A DNA stretch of 64,000 nucleotides from an uncultured Draconibacterium sp. (GCF_913063105.1 NZ_CAJXYQ010000003.1:62001-126000); one strand, 5' to 3'. Shown: positions 8,677-18,784, numbered from the stretch's first letter. Notes: a model not told the origin generated them from the sequence alone. Made by a program: numbers and translations.

Positions 8677-9987
8677 ATGAGCAGCAGAATAGTAGCAATA
8701 GTTGGACGCCCCAACGTAGGAAAATCGACCTTGTTTAATCGTCTTATTGAACAGCGAAAAGCCATTGTTGACGAAACAGCAGGTGTAACCCGCGACCGCA
8801 ATTACGGCAAAGGCGAATGGTCGGGTGTGGAGTTTTCGGTAATCGATACCGGTGGTTATGTGGTAAACTCTGATGATGTTTTTGAAGCAGAAATAAACAA
8901 ACAAGTGCATTTGGCCATCGATGAAGCCGATGTGATTGTTTTTTTGGTAGATGTAGAGGCCGGCATAACCGATCTGGATGATGCCATTGCCAATATTTTA
9001 CGCCGAAGCAAAAAAGAGGTTTTGCTGGTTGTTAATAAAGTTGACAACAATGCCCGGATACTTGACGCACAGGAATTTTATGGCCTGGGACTGGGCGAAA
9101 TTCAATGCATTTCGTCGATGACCGGTAGCGGAACAGGTGATATGTTGGATGAGCTGGTAAAAAAATTCCCACACAAAGATGCACTGGAAGAGGAGCACGA
9201 GCTTCCCTACCTGTCGGTGGTAGGAAGGCCAAATGTTGGAAAATCATCTTTCATAAATGCATTAATCGGCGAAGACCGGAACATTGTTACCGATGTGGCC
9301 GGAACAACCCGCGACTCGATACATACGCGCTACAACAAATTTGGCCACGATTTTATGATTGTAGATACTGCCGGCTTGCGAAAAAAAGGAAAGGTTAGCG
9401 AAGACCTGGAGTTTTATTCGGTTTTACGCTCGGTACGGACCATCGAAAACTCGGATGTGTGTTTATTGTTAATTGATGCAACCCGCGGAGTAGAAGCCCA
9501 GGACATGAACATTATGAACCTGATTCTAAAAAATAAAAAGGGGGTGGTTATTTTGGTTAATAAATGGGATTTGATAGATAAGGATACCATGACCACCAAA
9601 AAAATGACCGAAGAAATTCAGCAACGCCTGGCACCATTTACCGATGTACCTATTCTTTTTATTTCGGCACTTACCAAACAGCGTGTACACAAGGCGCTTG
9701 AAATAGCCATGGAGGTATATCAAAACCGTAAACAACGTATTAAAACTTCGGAACTAAACGAAGTGTTGCTTGAAGCGATCGAAAATTATGGTCCGCCATC
9801 GGTAAAAGGGAAATTTATAAAAATTAAATATTGCACCCAACTGCCTTCGCCTACTCCGGCCTTTGCCTTGTTTGCCAATTTGCCGCAATACATCAGAGCG
9901 CCTTATAAAAGGTATATCGAAAACCAGTTGCGCGATAATTTTAATTTTACAGGTGTTCCTATTCAAATCTATTTCAGGCAGAAATAG
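8677..9987 (+). CDS. der: GTPase Der (EngA), double G domain
   Basis: Ribosome-associated GTPase required for 50S subunit assembly. The 436 residues hold two consecutive G domains: [14 protein letters not shown] near residue 9 with DTGG and NKVD, and a second [14 protein letters not shown] near residue 183 with DTAG and NKWD, followed by a C-terminal KH-like domain ([28 protein letters not shown]). The length and order match Der exactly. It lies downstream of era in the same orientation and is followed by an intrinsic terminator. Confidence 0.97.
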   Translation: MSSRIVAIVGRPNVGKSTLFNRLIEQRKAIVDETAGVTRDRNYGKGEWSGVEFSVIDTGGYVVNSDDVFEAEINKQVHLAIDEADVIVFLVDVEAGITDLDDAIANILRRSKKEVLLVVNKVDNNARILDAQEFYGLGLGEIQCISSMTGSGTGDMLDELVKKFPHKDALEEEHELPYLSVVGRPNVGKSSFINALIGEDRNIVTDVAGTTRDSIHTRYNKFGHDFMIVDTAGLRKKGKVSEDLEFYSVLRSVRTIENSDVCLLLIDATRGVEAQDMNIMNLILKNKKGVVILVNKWDLIDKDTMTTKKMTEEIQQRLAPFTDVPILFISALTKQRVHKALEIAMEVYQNRKQRIKTSELNEVLLEAIENYGPPSVKGKFIKIKYCTQLPSPTPAFALFANLPQYIRAPYKRYIENQLRDNFNFTGVPIQIYFRQK

Positions 9988-10008
9988 AGGGAGCTGGGAC
10001 CCGGAAGT

Positions 10009-10032
10009 CGGAAGGCCGAAGTTGGAAGTCAG
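10009..10032 (+). repeat. Short degenerate GGAAGTC tandem repeat
   Basis: After the der stop codon the sequence carries repeated units GGAAGTC, GGAAGGCC, GAAGTT and GGAAGTC in about 24 bases. Such G-A-rich units between genes resemble intergenic repeats of Bacteroidota; whether other copies exist in this genome cannot be seen here. Confidence 0.4.
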
Positions 10033-10033
10033 A

Positions 10034-10068
10034 AAATTCCATCTGTAGTTATTGCAGGTGGAATTTTT
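10034..10068. terminator. Intrinsic terminator after der
   Basis: AAATTCCATCTG and CAGGTGGAATTT form a 12-bp stem with one G-U pair and a nine-base loop, followed by TT. The 3' arm abuts the stop codon of the convergent gene at 10067, so the hairpin may act for both. Confidence 0.75.
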
Positions 10069-11155
10069 AGTTTTGCGGAGGTGTGTAATCTTCGGGTAGC
10101 GAATTGGCAAAATTTTTCATATCCATATAGCCATCAATAATAAAATTAACATTGGGGCTGGTACCGTTAGGGCGGATAGTGAAGGATTGCCGGGACGGAT
10201 AAATGACCGATTTCTTTTGTGAAAAGTAATAGCGGTCGGTTAAAAATTCCTCGGGAATAGGAAAGAGGTCGTCATCAAAGCGGTAAAACACCTCAAGTTT
10301 TTGGGCTTGTATTGCAAATTCTTTGGCCGGCGTACTTAATTCATTGTTTTCAAGCTCGTAAAAGGCTGCTGCCTCGGTTTCAGGGTAAACCTTAATTTTG
10401 TAACCCTCTGCTCCCGGATTATTGTCGTAAATCGATTTTAAAAAATGCCTGTACGATCCGTGATAGGTAATCCTTCGGTTATGGTTAAAATAGTCTGCCT
10501 TATGAGGTTGCTCCTTATCAAGTGGTTCATAGTAAAAATAACCTTTTAGTTTCATTACTTCTCCGCCATCCAACGATTTTAATGGAATTTGTTGGCCTTC
10601 AGGGCCATCGTACATTTTTACGCTAAATTCCTGAAGCACAAGTTTTATCCGGTAGCCCAGGTAGTTATTTTCAATGAGCAGTGCATTTTTCGAGCTGGCC
10701 AAAAACTGCATTTCATCTCTGTTAAAAACAAGGTTGCTGTCGTTTAAAACCTCAATTTTATCGCGGTATTGCCGAATAAAGTGCGAGTAGAAAAAGCGCA
10801 GATTGCGTTTTCGCTTGTTCTTTCCCGAAACATTAACGCCTGAAATATTATAATTCGAAGGATGAAGCTGAATGTGAAGCTTGCTGCTTTCTTTTAGTGT
10901 TTTTATATGGGCATCAAAAGCAACATGGTCGGCCACCAGCACACAGGGGAAAAAAGGTGCTTTTAACGAAAAATTACCCAGCGAATCGCTGATGCAACCT
11001 ATGGTGGTGCCCGAAATAAAAACTTCGGTGTGTGGAATGGGTTCTTGTGTTTGCGCATGGGTTACCCGTCCCTCAAGTATTATTTGTTGTGCCTGTGCGG
11101 AGTTTATGGTAATAAACACGGAAAATACGAATAGAAACCAGCGGTTTAGAATCAT
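10067..11155 (-). CDS. Secreted protein with carboxypeptidase-regulatory-like domain
   Basis: A protein of about 362 residues, exported by an N-terminal signal peptide (LFVFSVFITINSAQAQ). After cleavage it begins with a CarboxypepD_reg-like beta-sandwich (ILEGRVTHAQTQEPIPHTEV, GTTIGCISDSLGNFSLKAP), the fold that also opens TonB-dependent receptors. The remaining 250 residues have no recognised domain and no plug or barrel, so it is not a receptor. The frame is open to 11182, but the ATG at 11155 places the signal peptide properly. It is isolated, convergent with der. Function unknown; likely periplasmic or surface associated. Confidence 0.7.
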   Translation of the reverse strand: MILNRWFLFVFSVFITINSAQAQQIILEGRVTHAQTQEPIPHTEVFISGTTIGCISDSLGNFSLKAPFFPCVLVADHVAFDAHIKTLKESSKLHIQLHPSNYNISGVNVSGKNKRKRNLRFFYSHFIRQYRDKIEVLNDSNLVFNRDEMQFLASSKNALLIENNYLGYRIKLVLQEFSVKMYDGPEGQQIPLKSLDGGEVMKLKGYFYYEPLDKEQPHKADYFNHNRRITYHGSYRHFLKSIYDNNPGAEGYKIKVYPETEAAAFYELENNELSTPAKEFAIQAQKLEVFYRFDDDLFPIPEEFLTDRYYFSQKKSVIYPSRQSFTIRPNGTSPNVNFIIDGYMDMKNFANSLPEDYTPPQN

Positions 11156-11304
11156 TGTTTTTGTTTTTACAAAAGAAAGCAAAAATTATTCCACACCACC
11201 ATAGGCTCTTTCCATTACATTAATTTATTTCTTAAATTGGCTAAAATTCTTCTGATACAAAACAATTAAGGTAGAAGAGTTCTCAGAAGATAAATTGATC
11301 TGTT

Positions 11305-12369
11305 ATGGCACGTTTTTTAAAAGATCGTTCAAAAGCGAAAGGTATGGTTCCCGGCTCGCTGGTATTAATTGGCAGGCAGAAAATGGAACAAACCCTTATT
11401 CAGTACATCGGGTACAACAAAGAAGAGTTGCAGGAAAAAACACTTAGTTCGGTGGACGAGATTAAACAAAATTTTGCACCGGGAAAGGTGAATTGGATAA
11501 ACATTTACGGTTTGCACGATTTGGAAATGATTAAGAAGATAGGTGAAGATTTTGGTTTTCCTTCGCTTTTACTCGAAGATATTGTAAACACAGATCAACC
11601 GCCGAAATATGAAAATGGAGTAGCTTACGATGGCTTTATTTTGAAAATGCTTCATAAAGAAAAGGATTCAAACCGTATTCATGCCGAGCAAATCACCCTA
11701 TTGTTGGGAGAGAATTATGTGTTAACGCTGCAGGAACGAAAAGGCGATTTCTTTGAGTCTGTACGCGAACGCATTCGTAAAAGTAAAGGCCGGATTCGCT
11801 CGTGTGGAAACGATTATCTGGCTTATGCTTTAATGGACGCACTGGTAGACAATTATTCTATTTTAATTGAAACAATTGGACGGCAGGTTGAAGATATTGA
11901 AGATCGGTTGTTTAAATCGATGGACACCAAAATTGTTGAAGAAATTTACCAGTTTAAAACCGAACTAAACTATATCCGTAAAGCCGTTCGGCCGGTGCGT
12001 GAAGTTATTGCTTCGCTTTTACGAACCGAGGATACCTTCTTTCACGAAAAAAATACCGCTTACCTGAAAGATTTAAGCGACCTGGTAGTACAATCGTCAG
12101 AAGCTGTTGAGCTTTATAATAATATGACTTCCGATCAGCTAAATATTTATAACTCAAACATTAGCAACCGAATGAATGAGGTAATGAAGATCTTGACAAT
12201 CTTCGCATCTATTTTTATTCCATTAACTTTTATAGCCGGTATTTACGGGATGAATTTTGAGTATATTCCCGAGCTGAAATTTAAGTATGGTTACCTTGTT
12301 TTTTGGTTAGTTATTCTTATACTTGGCGGCGGATTATTAATGTATTTTAAACGAAAAAAATGGCTGTAA
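11305..12369 (+). CDS. corA: CorA-family magnesium/cobalt channel
   Basis: Pentameric inner-membrane Mg2+/Co2+ channel. At 354 residues it has the long cytoplasmic alpha/beta funnel, the long stalk helix (ending SDQLNIYNSNISNRMNEVMKILTIFASIFIPL) and two C-terminal membrane helices. The signature YGMN is at residues 314-317, between the helices, followed by an acidic loop (FEYIPE). The charged C-terminus (KRKKW) is also typical. It is 21 bases ahead of the GNAT-nitrilase gene and may be co-transcribed with it. Confidence 0.95.
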   Translation: MARFLKDRSKAKGMVPGSLVLIGRQKMEQTLIQYIGYNKEELQEKTLSSVDEIKQNFAPGKVNWINIYGLHDLEMIKKIGEDFGFPSLLLEDIVNTDQPPKYENGVAYDGFILKMLHKEKDSNRIHAEQITLLLGENYVLTLQERKGDFFESVRERIRKSKGRIRSCGNDYLAYALMDALVDNYSILIETIGRQVEDIEDRLFKSMDTKIVEEIYQFKTELNYIRKAVRPVREVIASLLRTEDTFFHEKNTAYLKDLSDLVVQSSEAVELYNNMTSDQLNIYNSNISNRMNEVMKILTIFASIFIPLTFIAGIYGMNFEYIPELKFKYGYLVFWLVILILGGGLLMYFKRKKWL

Positions 12370-12390
12370 AAAGCAACAACAATTTCACAA

Positions 12391-13911
12391 ATGCATGATA
12401 TTGAAAATATAGAATTAAAGTACCTTACTTTTGATGATTATCAGGAGCTTAAGCAGGCAATGATTGAGGCTTACTCCAACATGCCCAATGCGTACTGGAA
12501 AGAGCACCATATAAAATCGTTGATAAAACGTTTTCCGGAAGGGCAGGTGGTGTTAAAAGTAAATGGCCAGATTGCCGGTTGCGCCCTGGCAATTGTGGTG
12601 GAGTACGATAAATTTGAAGACAACCATACCTACAAGGAAATTACCGGAAATTATACTTTTGAAACCCATTCGCCCGATGGCGATATGCTGTATGGGATTG
12701 ATGTTTTTATAAAACCAGATTTTAGGGGCTTGCGCCTGGGACGACGACTTTACGATTACCGTAAAGAACTTTGCGAAAGGCTCAATCTGAAAGGGATTGC
12801 CTTTGGAGGCCGAATCCCTAATTACCATCTTTACCAGAATGAAATGTCGCCAAAAGAATACATTCAAAAGGTGCGAACAAAAGAAATTCACGATCCGGTT
12901 CTGAACTTTCAAATCTCGAACGATTTTCATCCGGCCAAAATAATAACAGGCTACCTCGAAGACGATAAGGAATCGAATGAATATGCTGTTTTGCTGGAGT
13001 GGGATAATATTTATTACGAAAAACCCCGGAAAAAACCGGCAACAATTAAAACTGTTGTGCGTCTGGGGTTGGTTCAGTGGCAAATGAGGTCTTATAAAAA
13101 TCTAAAAGACCTGATGTTTCAGGCTGAATTTTTTATTGACGCCGTTTCCAGTTATCGTTGCGATTTTGCGCTGTTCCCCGAGTTCTTTAATGCACCGCTA
13201 ATGGCCGAAAACAATCACCTTACGGAACCGGAAGCAATTCGGGAACTGGCAGCCCATACCGATGATATTATCGCAAGGTTTTCGGAACTGGCCATCAGTT
13301 ATAATATCAATATTTTAACCGGAAGTATGCCCGAGCTGGTAGATGGCAACTTGTACAACGCAGGTTACTTATGCCGGAGAGACGGTACCAGCGAACGTTA
13401 CGAGAAATTGCATGTTACCCCTGATGAGGTAAAAGTTTGGGGTATGCAGGGTGGACATAAGCTAAAGGCACTGGATACCGATTGCGGAAAAATTGGCGTG
13501 CTGATTTGTTATGACTCCGAATTTCCGGAATTAAGCCGTTTATTGGCCGACGAAGGAATGGATATTTTGTTTGTACCTTTTTTAACCGATACTCAAAACG
13601 GCTATTCGCGGGTACGTAATTGTTCGCAGGCAAGAGCAATTGAAAACGAATGTTATGTGGCCATTGCCGGTAGCGTTGGCAACCTTCCAAAGGTGCACAA
13701 TATGGATATTCAGTACGCCCAGTCAATGGTATTTACGCCCTGCGATTTTGCGTTTCCTGCAAATGGGGTAAAAGCCGAAGCTACTCCAAATACCGAAATG
13801 ATATTAATTGCCGATGTAGATATTGGCCTGCTGCGCGAGCTTAACCAGTTTGGAAGTGTGAGAAACCTTAAAGACCGCAGGCTCGATTTGTTTGACCTGA
13901 AAAAGAAATAA
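12391..13911 (+). CDS. Fusion of GNAT acetyltransferase and carbon-nitrogen hydrolase
   Basis: A bifunctional protein of 506 residues. Residues about 5-200 form a GNAT N-acetyltransferase domain with the acetyl-CoA loop (FRGLRLGRRLYDYRKEL). Residues about 220-500 form a nitrilase-superfamily amidase with the complete catalytic triad Glu264 (FPEFF), Lys339 (YEKLHVTPDE) and Cys373 (LICYDSEFPE). The same two-domain architecture is known across bacteria without a firmly established substrate. It starts a tight run (5-base gap to the protease gene, 14 to rimK), so a role in attaching or removing acyl or amide groups on an amino-acid tag is plausible, but this is inference. Confidence 0.9.
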   Translation: MHDIENIELKYLTFDDYQELKQAMIEAYSNMPNAYWKEHHIKSLIKRFPEGQVVLKVNGQIAGCALAIVVEYDKFEDNHTYKEITGNYTFETHSPDGDMLYGIDVFIKPDFRGLRLGRRLYDYRKELCERLNLKGIAFGGRIPNYHLYQNEMSPKEYIQKVRTKEIHDPVLNFQISNDFHPAKIITGYLEDDKESNEYAVLLEWDNIYYEKPRKKPATIKTVVRLGLVQWQMRSYKNLKDLMFQAEFFIDAVSSYRCDFALFPEFFNAPLMAENNHLTEPEAIRELAAHTDDIIARFSELAISYNINILTGSMPELVDGNLYNAGYLCRRDGTSERYEKLHVTPDEVKVWGMQGGHKLKALDTDCGKIGVLICYDSEFPELSRLLADEGMDILFVPFLTDTQNGYSRVRNCSQARAIENECYVAIAGSVGNLPKVHNMDIQYAQSMVFTPCDFAFPANGVKAEATPNTEMILIADVDIGLLRELNQFGSVRNLKDRRLDLFDLKKK

Positions 13912-13916
13912 GTGAA

Positions 13917-14390
13917 ATGCAAGATGTTGAATTGACGCGAGAACTGATTGGAAGGAAGGATTTTGTTGATTTCCCCCAATTAGCGCTTACCGAAATAAAA
14001 ACAAAAATAGATACAGGTGCTTATACCTCAAGTATAAATTGCCATTATGTTGCCGAAGAAATAATTAATGGAGAAGCGGTGTTGGTTTGTATATTCCTTG
14101 ATCCGCAACATCCAAAATATGACGGTAAAGAATTCCGTTTTTCGAAATACAAAAAGAAGCGTATTAAAAGCTCAAACGGAATAAGCGAAAACCGGTTTTT
14201 AATTCGAACCGAGATCAAACTTTTTAATAAGCTATATCTGATAGACTTATCGTTGGCTGATAGACGCTTAATGAAGTATGATGTATTAATTGGCCGTAAA
14301 TTTCTGAATAAGAAATTTCTGGTGGATACTTCAGTCTCAAATTTGTCGCATAAATTAGTTAAAAAAACAAAAGTAAACACAGAAAAATAA
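13917..14390 (+). CDS. Retropepsin-like aspartic protease of the RimK-associated family
   Basis: A protein of 157 residues of the family annotated as putative ATP-dependent zinc protease (PF05618/DUF785), which is predicted to be a retropepsin-like aspartyl protease. The active-site motif is visible as [11 protein letters not shown] near residue 28, with a C-terminal half containing [17 protein letters not shown], equivalent to the second flap/GR motif. No signal peptide, so cytoplasmic. It is sandwiched between the GNAT-nitrilase and rimK genes; families of this type co-occur with RimK-like ligases and may trim peptides or tags made by them. The mechanism label is established family knowledge; the substrate is unknown. 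Confidence 0.85.
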   Translation: MQDVELTRELIGRKDFVDFPQLALTEIKTKIDTGAYTSSINCHYVAEEIINGEAVLVCIFLDPQHPKYDGKEFRFSKYKKKRIKSSNGISENRFLIRTEIKLFNKLYLIDLSLADRRLMKYDVLIGRKFLNKKFLVDTSVSNLSHKLVKKTKVNTEK

Positions 14391-14404
14391 GTACACAAAA
14401 CATT

Positions 14405-15277
14405 ATGAATATTGTAGTTTTATCAAGAAATCCAAAGCTTTACTCCACCAGAAGATTGGTTCAGGCCGGCGAAGAACGCGGGCACCATATGATGATTGTT
14501 GACCACTCGAAATGCGATTTGGTTATTGAAAAGAAAAAGCCTCAGGTAATCTATCACGGGAAAAAACTCGAACATGTTGATGCTGTAATTCCACGTATTG
14601 GCGCATCAATAACTTTTTACGGAACAGCAGTTGTTCGCCAGTTCGAGATGATGAAAGTATTTACGGCAGTTGAATCGATAGCGCTGGGGCGCTCGCGCGA
14701 TAAACTGCGCAGCCTGCAAATTCTTTCGCGGGCCGGGCTGGGTTTGCCCAAAACGGTATTTACCAATTACAGCAAAAATACCGATCAAATTATAGAAAGT
14801 ATTGGCGGAGCTCCATTGGTGATAAAGTTGCTGGAAGGCACCCAGGGGATTGGAGTAGTGCTAGCCGAGAATAAAAATGCCGCTTCATCGGTAATGGAAG
14901 CATTTAACGGATTAAAGGCTAGGGTAATTGCCCAGGAATTTATTGAGGAAGCTAAAGGTTCCGATATCAGGGCTTTTGTGGTTGACGGAGTGGTTGTTGG
15001 GGCCATGCGAAGGAGTGGTAAACCTGGTGATTTCAGGTCAAATCTTCATCGGGGAGGAACAGCCGAAGTTATTGAATTGAGCGATGAAGAAGAAAATGCC
15101 GCGTTAAAAGCTGCCCGCGTTATGGGGCTGGGGGTAGCCGGTGTTGATATGTTACAATCGAAACACGGGCCTCTAATTATGGAGGTGAACTCATCACCAG
15201 GGCTCGAAGGCATTGAAAGTGCTACTGGAATTGATATTGCCAAAAGCATTATTCGATACGTAGAGCGAAATGTATAA
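14405..15277 (+). CDS. rimK: RimK-family alpha-L-glutamate ligase (ATP-grasp)
   Basis: ATP-grasp ligase that adds glutamate residues to a carboxyl terminus, in E. coli that of ribosomal protein S6. The 290 residues carry the RimK N-terminal domain ([25 protein letters not shown]), the ATP-grasp glycine-rich loop ([11 protein letters not shown]), the catalytic [16 protein letters not shown] segment and the metal-binding [13 protein letters not shown]. Length and motifs are those of E. coli RimK. The context with a retropepsin-like protease and an AspA/AstE-like deacylase suggests a dedicated peptide-tag pathway and not only S6 modification; this is inference. Confidence 0.92.
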   Translation: MNIVVLSRNPKLYSTRRLVQAGEERGHHMMIVDHSKCDLVIEKKKPQVIYHGKKLEHVDAVIPRIGASITFYGTAVVRQFEMMKVFTAVESIALGRSRDKLRSLQILSRAGLGLPKTVFTNYSKNTDQIIESIGGAPLVIKLLEGTQGIGVVLAENKNAASSVMEAFNGLKARVIAQEFIEEAKGSDIRAFVVDGVVVGAMRRSGKPGDFRSNLHRGGTAEVIELSDEEENAALKAARVMGLGVAGVDMLQSKHGPLIMEVNSSPGLEGIESATGIDIAKSIIRYVERNV

Positions 15278-15323
15278 GCATTTGGCACAAAATTAATTAT
15301 CTACTAGTAATAGCATGTAAACC

Positions 15324-16268
15324 ATGAAAATATTAAATCGCGAGATAAAACCGGGGCAATCTGTTCAAATTAACCTCGATACCGTGCGCCTGCATACGCG
15401 AACACGCATAAATGTTCCTGTTATTATTGAGCGTGCGGAGGAAGATGGGCCGGTATTGTTAATTAATGCGGGTATACATGGCGACGAAGTTAACGGTGTT
15501 GAAATTGTACGAAAAGCAGTTTCCAGCAATATGTTACGCCCTGAAAAAGGTACGGTTATCTGCATTCCGGTTTTAAATGTTTTTGGGTTTTTAAACCAAT
15601 CGCGCGAATTTCCTGATGGTAAAGATTTAAACCGCTTCTTCCCGGGGTCGGCAAAAGGCTCTTTAGCCAGCCAGTTTGCCTACACTTTTATGACGGAAAT
15701 TGTGCCACATGCCAACTATTGTATCGATTTTCATACCGGTGGTTCAAACCGGTTTAATATCTCTCAAATCCGGATATCGCGCAACGATGACACCTTGCTT
15801 GATTTGGCAAAGGCCTTTCATCCGCAGTTTATTGTGTATGCAAAAAATCGTGATAAATCCTTTCGCGAATCGGCAACAAACGAGGGACTGAAAGTGTTGC
15901 TTTTTGAAGGTGGCAAATCGCTTGATTTTAATAACGATGTAACCGAAGCCGGACTGAACGGAATTATGCGGATTATGCACTCCATTGGTATGCGCGATTA
16001 TTCTACCAGTATCAATCAAAATGATTTAAAAGACCCGATTATTATTGAAGAGTCATACTGGCACAGAGCCCGGCATTCAGGATTGTTTCGTTCGTTTATT
16101 GCCGGTGGCGAGTACATTCTTAAAGGGCACACACTTGGAAGTATTTCCGATCCGTTTGGCGAATTTGAATACCTGATAAAAGCCAAAACAAATGGCTATA
16201 TAATCGGGCTTAGCAATTCGCCAATTGTAACCGAGGGCGATGCACTTTATCATATCGGCAACCAATAG
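15324..16268 (+). CDS. Succinylglutamate desuccinylase/aspartoacylase-family zinc hydrolase
   Basis: A zinc-dependent deacylase/carboxypeptidase of the M14-like AstE/AspA family, 314 residues. Metal ligands are visible in INAGIHGDEVNGVE (H-x-x-E) and in CIDFHTGG (second His), and the catalytic Glu is likely in LLFEGGKS. A C-terminal beta domain (lipoyl-like, HTLGSISDPFGE...TNGYIIGLSNSPIV) is present as in the DUF2817/AstE group. It closes the cluster with RimK and the retropepsin-like protease; members of this family hydrolyse N-acylated amino acids, so it may release amino acids from a modified peptide. The precise substrate is unknown. Confidence 0.87.
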   Translation: MKILNREIKPGQSVQINLDTVRLHTRTRINVPVIIERAEEDGPVLLINAGIHGDEVNGVEIVRKAVSSNMLRPEKGTVICIPVLNVFGFLNQSREFPDGKDLNRFFPGSAKGSLASQFAYTFMTEIVPHANYCIDFHTGGSNRFNISQIRISRNDDTLLDLAKAFHPQFIVYAKNRDKSFRESATNEGLKVLLFEGGKSLDFNNDVTEAGLNGIMRIMHSIGMRDYSTSINQNDLKDPIIIEESYWHRARHSGLFRSFIAGGEYILKGHTLGSISDPFGEFEYLIKAKTNGYIIGLSNSPIVTEGDALYHIGNQ

Positions 16269-16341
16269 TTTTGTTGATTTTGAGCGGGTATTTTACTTTC
16301 GGGATTTGATAATTGTGCTAATTAACTAGTCTAAAATTTCA

Positions 16342-17784
16342 ATGTTTATGAAAGAGAATTCAAATTCACGTTATCTGGTTGTTGCGGTTCGTCGGTTTCT
16401 GCGTCATATTTTAAGTATCAAAGACGGCACAGATGTTCAGGCAACAATTGAAGGTATAAAACGAGACATTGGTTTTCGTGGCCCAACAGCCTGGATTCTT
16501 ATCTTCTCGATTTTTATTGCCAGTATCGGCCTAAATGTTAACTCAACTGCGGTAATTATCGGGGCCATGTTAATTTCGCCTTTAATGGGGCCAATTTTGG
16601 GTATTGGCTTATCCATCGGAACCAACGATTTCGAGACCTTGTTGCGTTCGCTTAAAAACCTGGGTATAGCAGTTTCAATAGCCCTTATAACTTCTACCTT
16701 GTATTTTTCGCTCACTCCGTTAAATATCGAGCAGTCAGAGCTACTGGCCCGAACTCAACCAACCATTCTTGATGTTTTGGTGGCCCTGTTTGGCGGATTT
16801 GCAGGAATTGTGGCCGGTTCGCGAAAAGAAAAATCAAGTGTAATTCCGGGGGTAGCAATTGCAACGGCACTTATGCCTCCGCTTTGTACGGCAGGCTACG
16901 GATTGGCGACCTTAAAAATGAACTACTTTTTTGGCGCATTTTACCTGTTTTTTATCAACTCGGTGTTTATTAGCCTGGCCACATTCTTAGTTGTAAAATA
17001 CCTTAAATTTCCGCATGTATCATTCTTAAATCCGATAAAAGCAAAACGGTACCGCATTGTACTTATTCTGTTTCTGATAATTACTATTATTCCTAGCGGC
17101 GTAATTTTTTATCGGGTAATACAGGAAACCCGGTTTACCATTGCAGCCGAGAATTTTATTGCCGAAAAATGTTACTTCGATGGATCAGAACTGATTAGTA
17201 AAAAAGTGACCTATTCCGATACTTTATCAACAATAGATTTGTATTACCTGGGAAACGATGTAAGCGACGAACGAAAAATGCATTTGCAGGATATGCTGTT
17301 AAATTACGGTCTTGTGGGAACCAGCCGTTTTCCTATAACCAAGAAAACAGTGGTACGGGTGCACCAGGAAACGGATATGTCGATAGATTTTGAAAAAAGA
17401 ATGACGGATTTTAACAACGATTTGCGGCTTAATATTCTTGAAGATATTTACACGAAAAATGAACAGTCGATTCGGGATAAAGATCTGAAAATAAAATTGT
17501 TGGAAGACGAGGTTTTTCGTTTAAATAAAAAAGATACCATACCTTATAAACAGGTAAATAAAGAAATAAAATATCATTTCTCGGAGGTGGAAAAATACTC
17601 GTTTGCCAAAGCAACACAGGTGGTAAGTATTGGCGATACTGTACAAATGGACACCATACCTTTATTTGCGGTTAGTTTTAACAAGCAGGTAAAAGTTAGC
17701 GAAAAAGACGACCTGAAATCACGAATTTCAGAATGGTTGCAAATTCGGCTAAATACAAAAAACATAAAGGTAATTGAATATTAA
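16342..17784 (+). CDS. DUF389 membrane protein
   Basis: A 480-residue integral membrane protein with the DUF389 core: GPTAWILIFSIFIASIGLNVNSTAVIIGAMLISPLMGPILGIG, then FGGFAGIVAGSRK and IPGVAIATALMPPLCTAGYGLA. Six or so membrane helices occupy residues 40-270. The remaining 200 residues are soluble and contain a coiled-coil-prone stretch around residues 365-395. Function in this family is not established. ATGs at 16342 and 16348 are both possible. It precedes an MscS-type channel, which hints at a membrane-stress context. Confidence 0.88.
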   Translation: MFMKENSNSRYLVVAVRRFLRHILSIKDGTDVQATIEGIKRDIGFRGPTAWILIFSIFIASIGLNVNSTAVIIGAMLISPLMGPILGIGLSIGTNDFETLLRSLKNLGIAVSIALITSTLYFSLTPLNIEQSELLARTQPTILDVLVALFGGFAGIVAGSRKEKSSVIPGVAIATALMPPLCTAGYGLATLKMNYFFGAFYLFFINSVFISLATFLVVKYLKFPHVSFLNPIKAKRYRIVLILFLIITIIPSGVIFYRVIQETRFTIAAENFIAEKCYFDGSELISKKVTYSDTLSTIDLYYLGNDVSDERKMHLQDMLLNYGLVGTSRFPITKKTVVRVHQETDMSIDFEKRMTDFNNDLRLNILEDIYTKNEQSIRDKDLKIKLLEDEVFRLNKKDTIPYKQVNKEIKYHFSEVEKYSFAKATQVVSIGDTVQMDTIPLFAVSFNKQVKVSEKDDLKSRISEWLQIRLNTKNIKVIEY

Positions 17785-17902
17785 ATGGAGGTACTGTAAA
17801 TGGTGCAGGTACCACCTAAAAAAAATAAATGAGCTTTAAAAGTACAACCCAGCCGCATTTTTAAAGTATACCAAATGAATGTTTAATTAAAATTACACTC
17901 AA

Positions 17903-18784
17903 GTGAAAATAGATTTTTTGTATTGGGGCTTTGTTGTTGGGATTATCGTTATATCCTATTTTGTTTCGTTTATTGCCCGGCGTATTTTGGCGCGAATCAT
18001 CCGAAAAAAGTCGGAAAACCTGAAAGAGGATCCAACGAAATTTGTCTTCTTAAAAAATAGTGTTTCGTTTATCATTTTTACTATCGCTCTTATCATTATT
18101 TTTCTGATAACGCCGGCCTTAAATGATATTGGAAAGGGCTTGTTTGCTGGTGCAGGAATTTTGGCAGCTACCATCGGTTTTGCCTCACAAAAAGCATTTT
18201 CAAATATATTAAGCGGAATTTTTATCCTCATTTTTAAACCATTTAGTGTACAGGATACCATCGAAATTAAATCGGATATGCTTAAAGGGGTGGTGGAAGA
18301 AATTACTTTAAGGCATACCGTAATTCGCGACTACGAAAACCGCCGAATTGTGATACCAAACAGTTTAATCAGCGAAACCACCTTGTTGAACAGCTCAATG
18401 GTAGATGAGAAAATTAAAAAGCATGTTGATTTTGGCATTAGTTACGACTCGGATATTGATAAGGCAAAAAGCATAATTGAAGAGGAAATTCTAAAACATC
18501 CGAATTTTATTGATAATCGTACTGATGAAGAAAAAGATGCCGGAGCACCAGTTATTACTATGCGATTGGTAGGATTAGGTGATTTCTCGGTTAATATAAG
18601 AGCTTATGTTTGGACAAAATCAAACGACGAGGCTTTTGTATTACAGTGTGATGTTTTTGAAAGTGTGAAAAAAAGATTTGATAAGGAAGGGGTGGAAATA
18701 CCGTTTCCTTACCGAACGCTGGTTTTTAAAAATAAGCCCGAAAAGACTGATTCTACAGTTAAAATTGCTAATAAGAATGCTTAG
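17903..18784 (+). CDS. MscS-family mechanosensitive channel
   Basis: Small-conductance mechanosensitive channel of 293 residues with two to three N-terminal membrane helices. The pore helix is recognisable as GLFAGAGILAATIGFASQKAFSNILSGIFILIF, with the family's Gly/Ala packing pattern, followed by the beta domain (IKSDMLKGVVEEITLRHTVIRDYENRRIVIPNSLI) and the cytoplasmic vestibule. The start is GTG at 17903, directly before the first membrane helix (no closer ATG). It releases solutes under hypo-osmotic shock. The 118-base gap to DUF389 contains only a weak hairpin around a GGTAC repeat. Confidence 0.92.
   Translation: MKIDFLYWGFVVGIIVISYFVSFIARRILARIIRKKSENLKEDPTKFVFLKNSVSFIIFTIALIIIFLITPALNDIGKGLFAGAGILAATIGFASQKAFSNILSGIFILIFKPFSVQDTIEIKSDMLKGVVEEITLRHTVIRDYENRRIVIPNSLISETTLLNSSMVDEKIKKHVDFGISYDSDIDKAKSIIEEEILKHPNFIDNRTDEEKDAGAPVITMRLVGLGDFSVNIRAYVWTKSNDEAFVLQCDVFESVKKRFDKEGVEIPFPYRTLVFKNKPEKTDSTVKIANKNA

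Noticed and set aside
12553-13083. A 176-residue minus-strand frame
   Set aside because: Shadow of the GNAT-nitrilase gene, whose catalytic motifs are intact in the plus frame.
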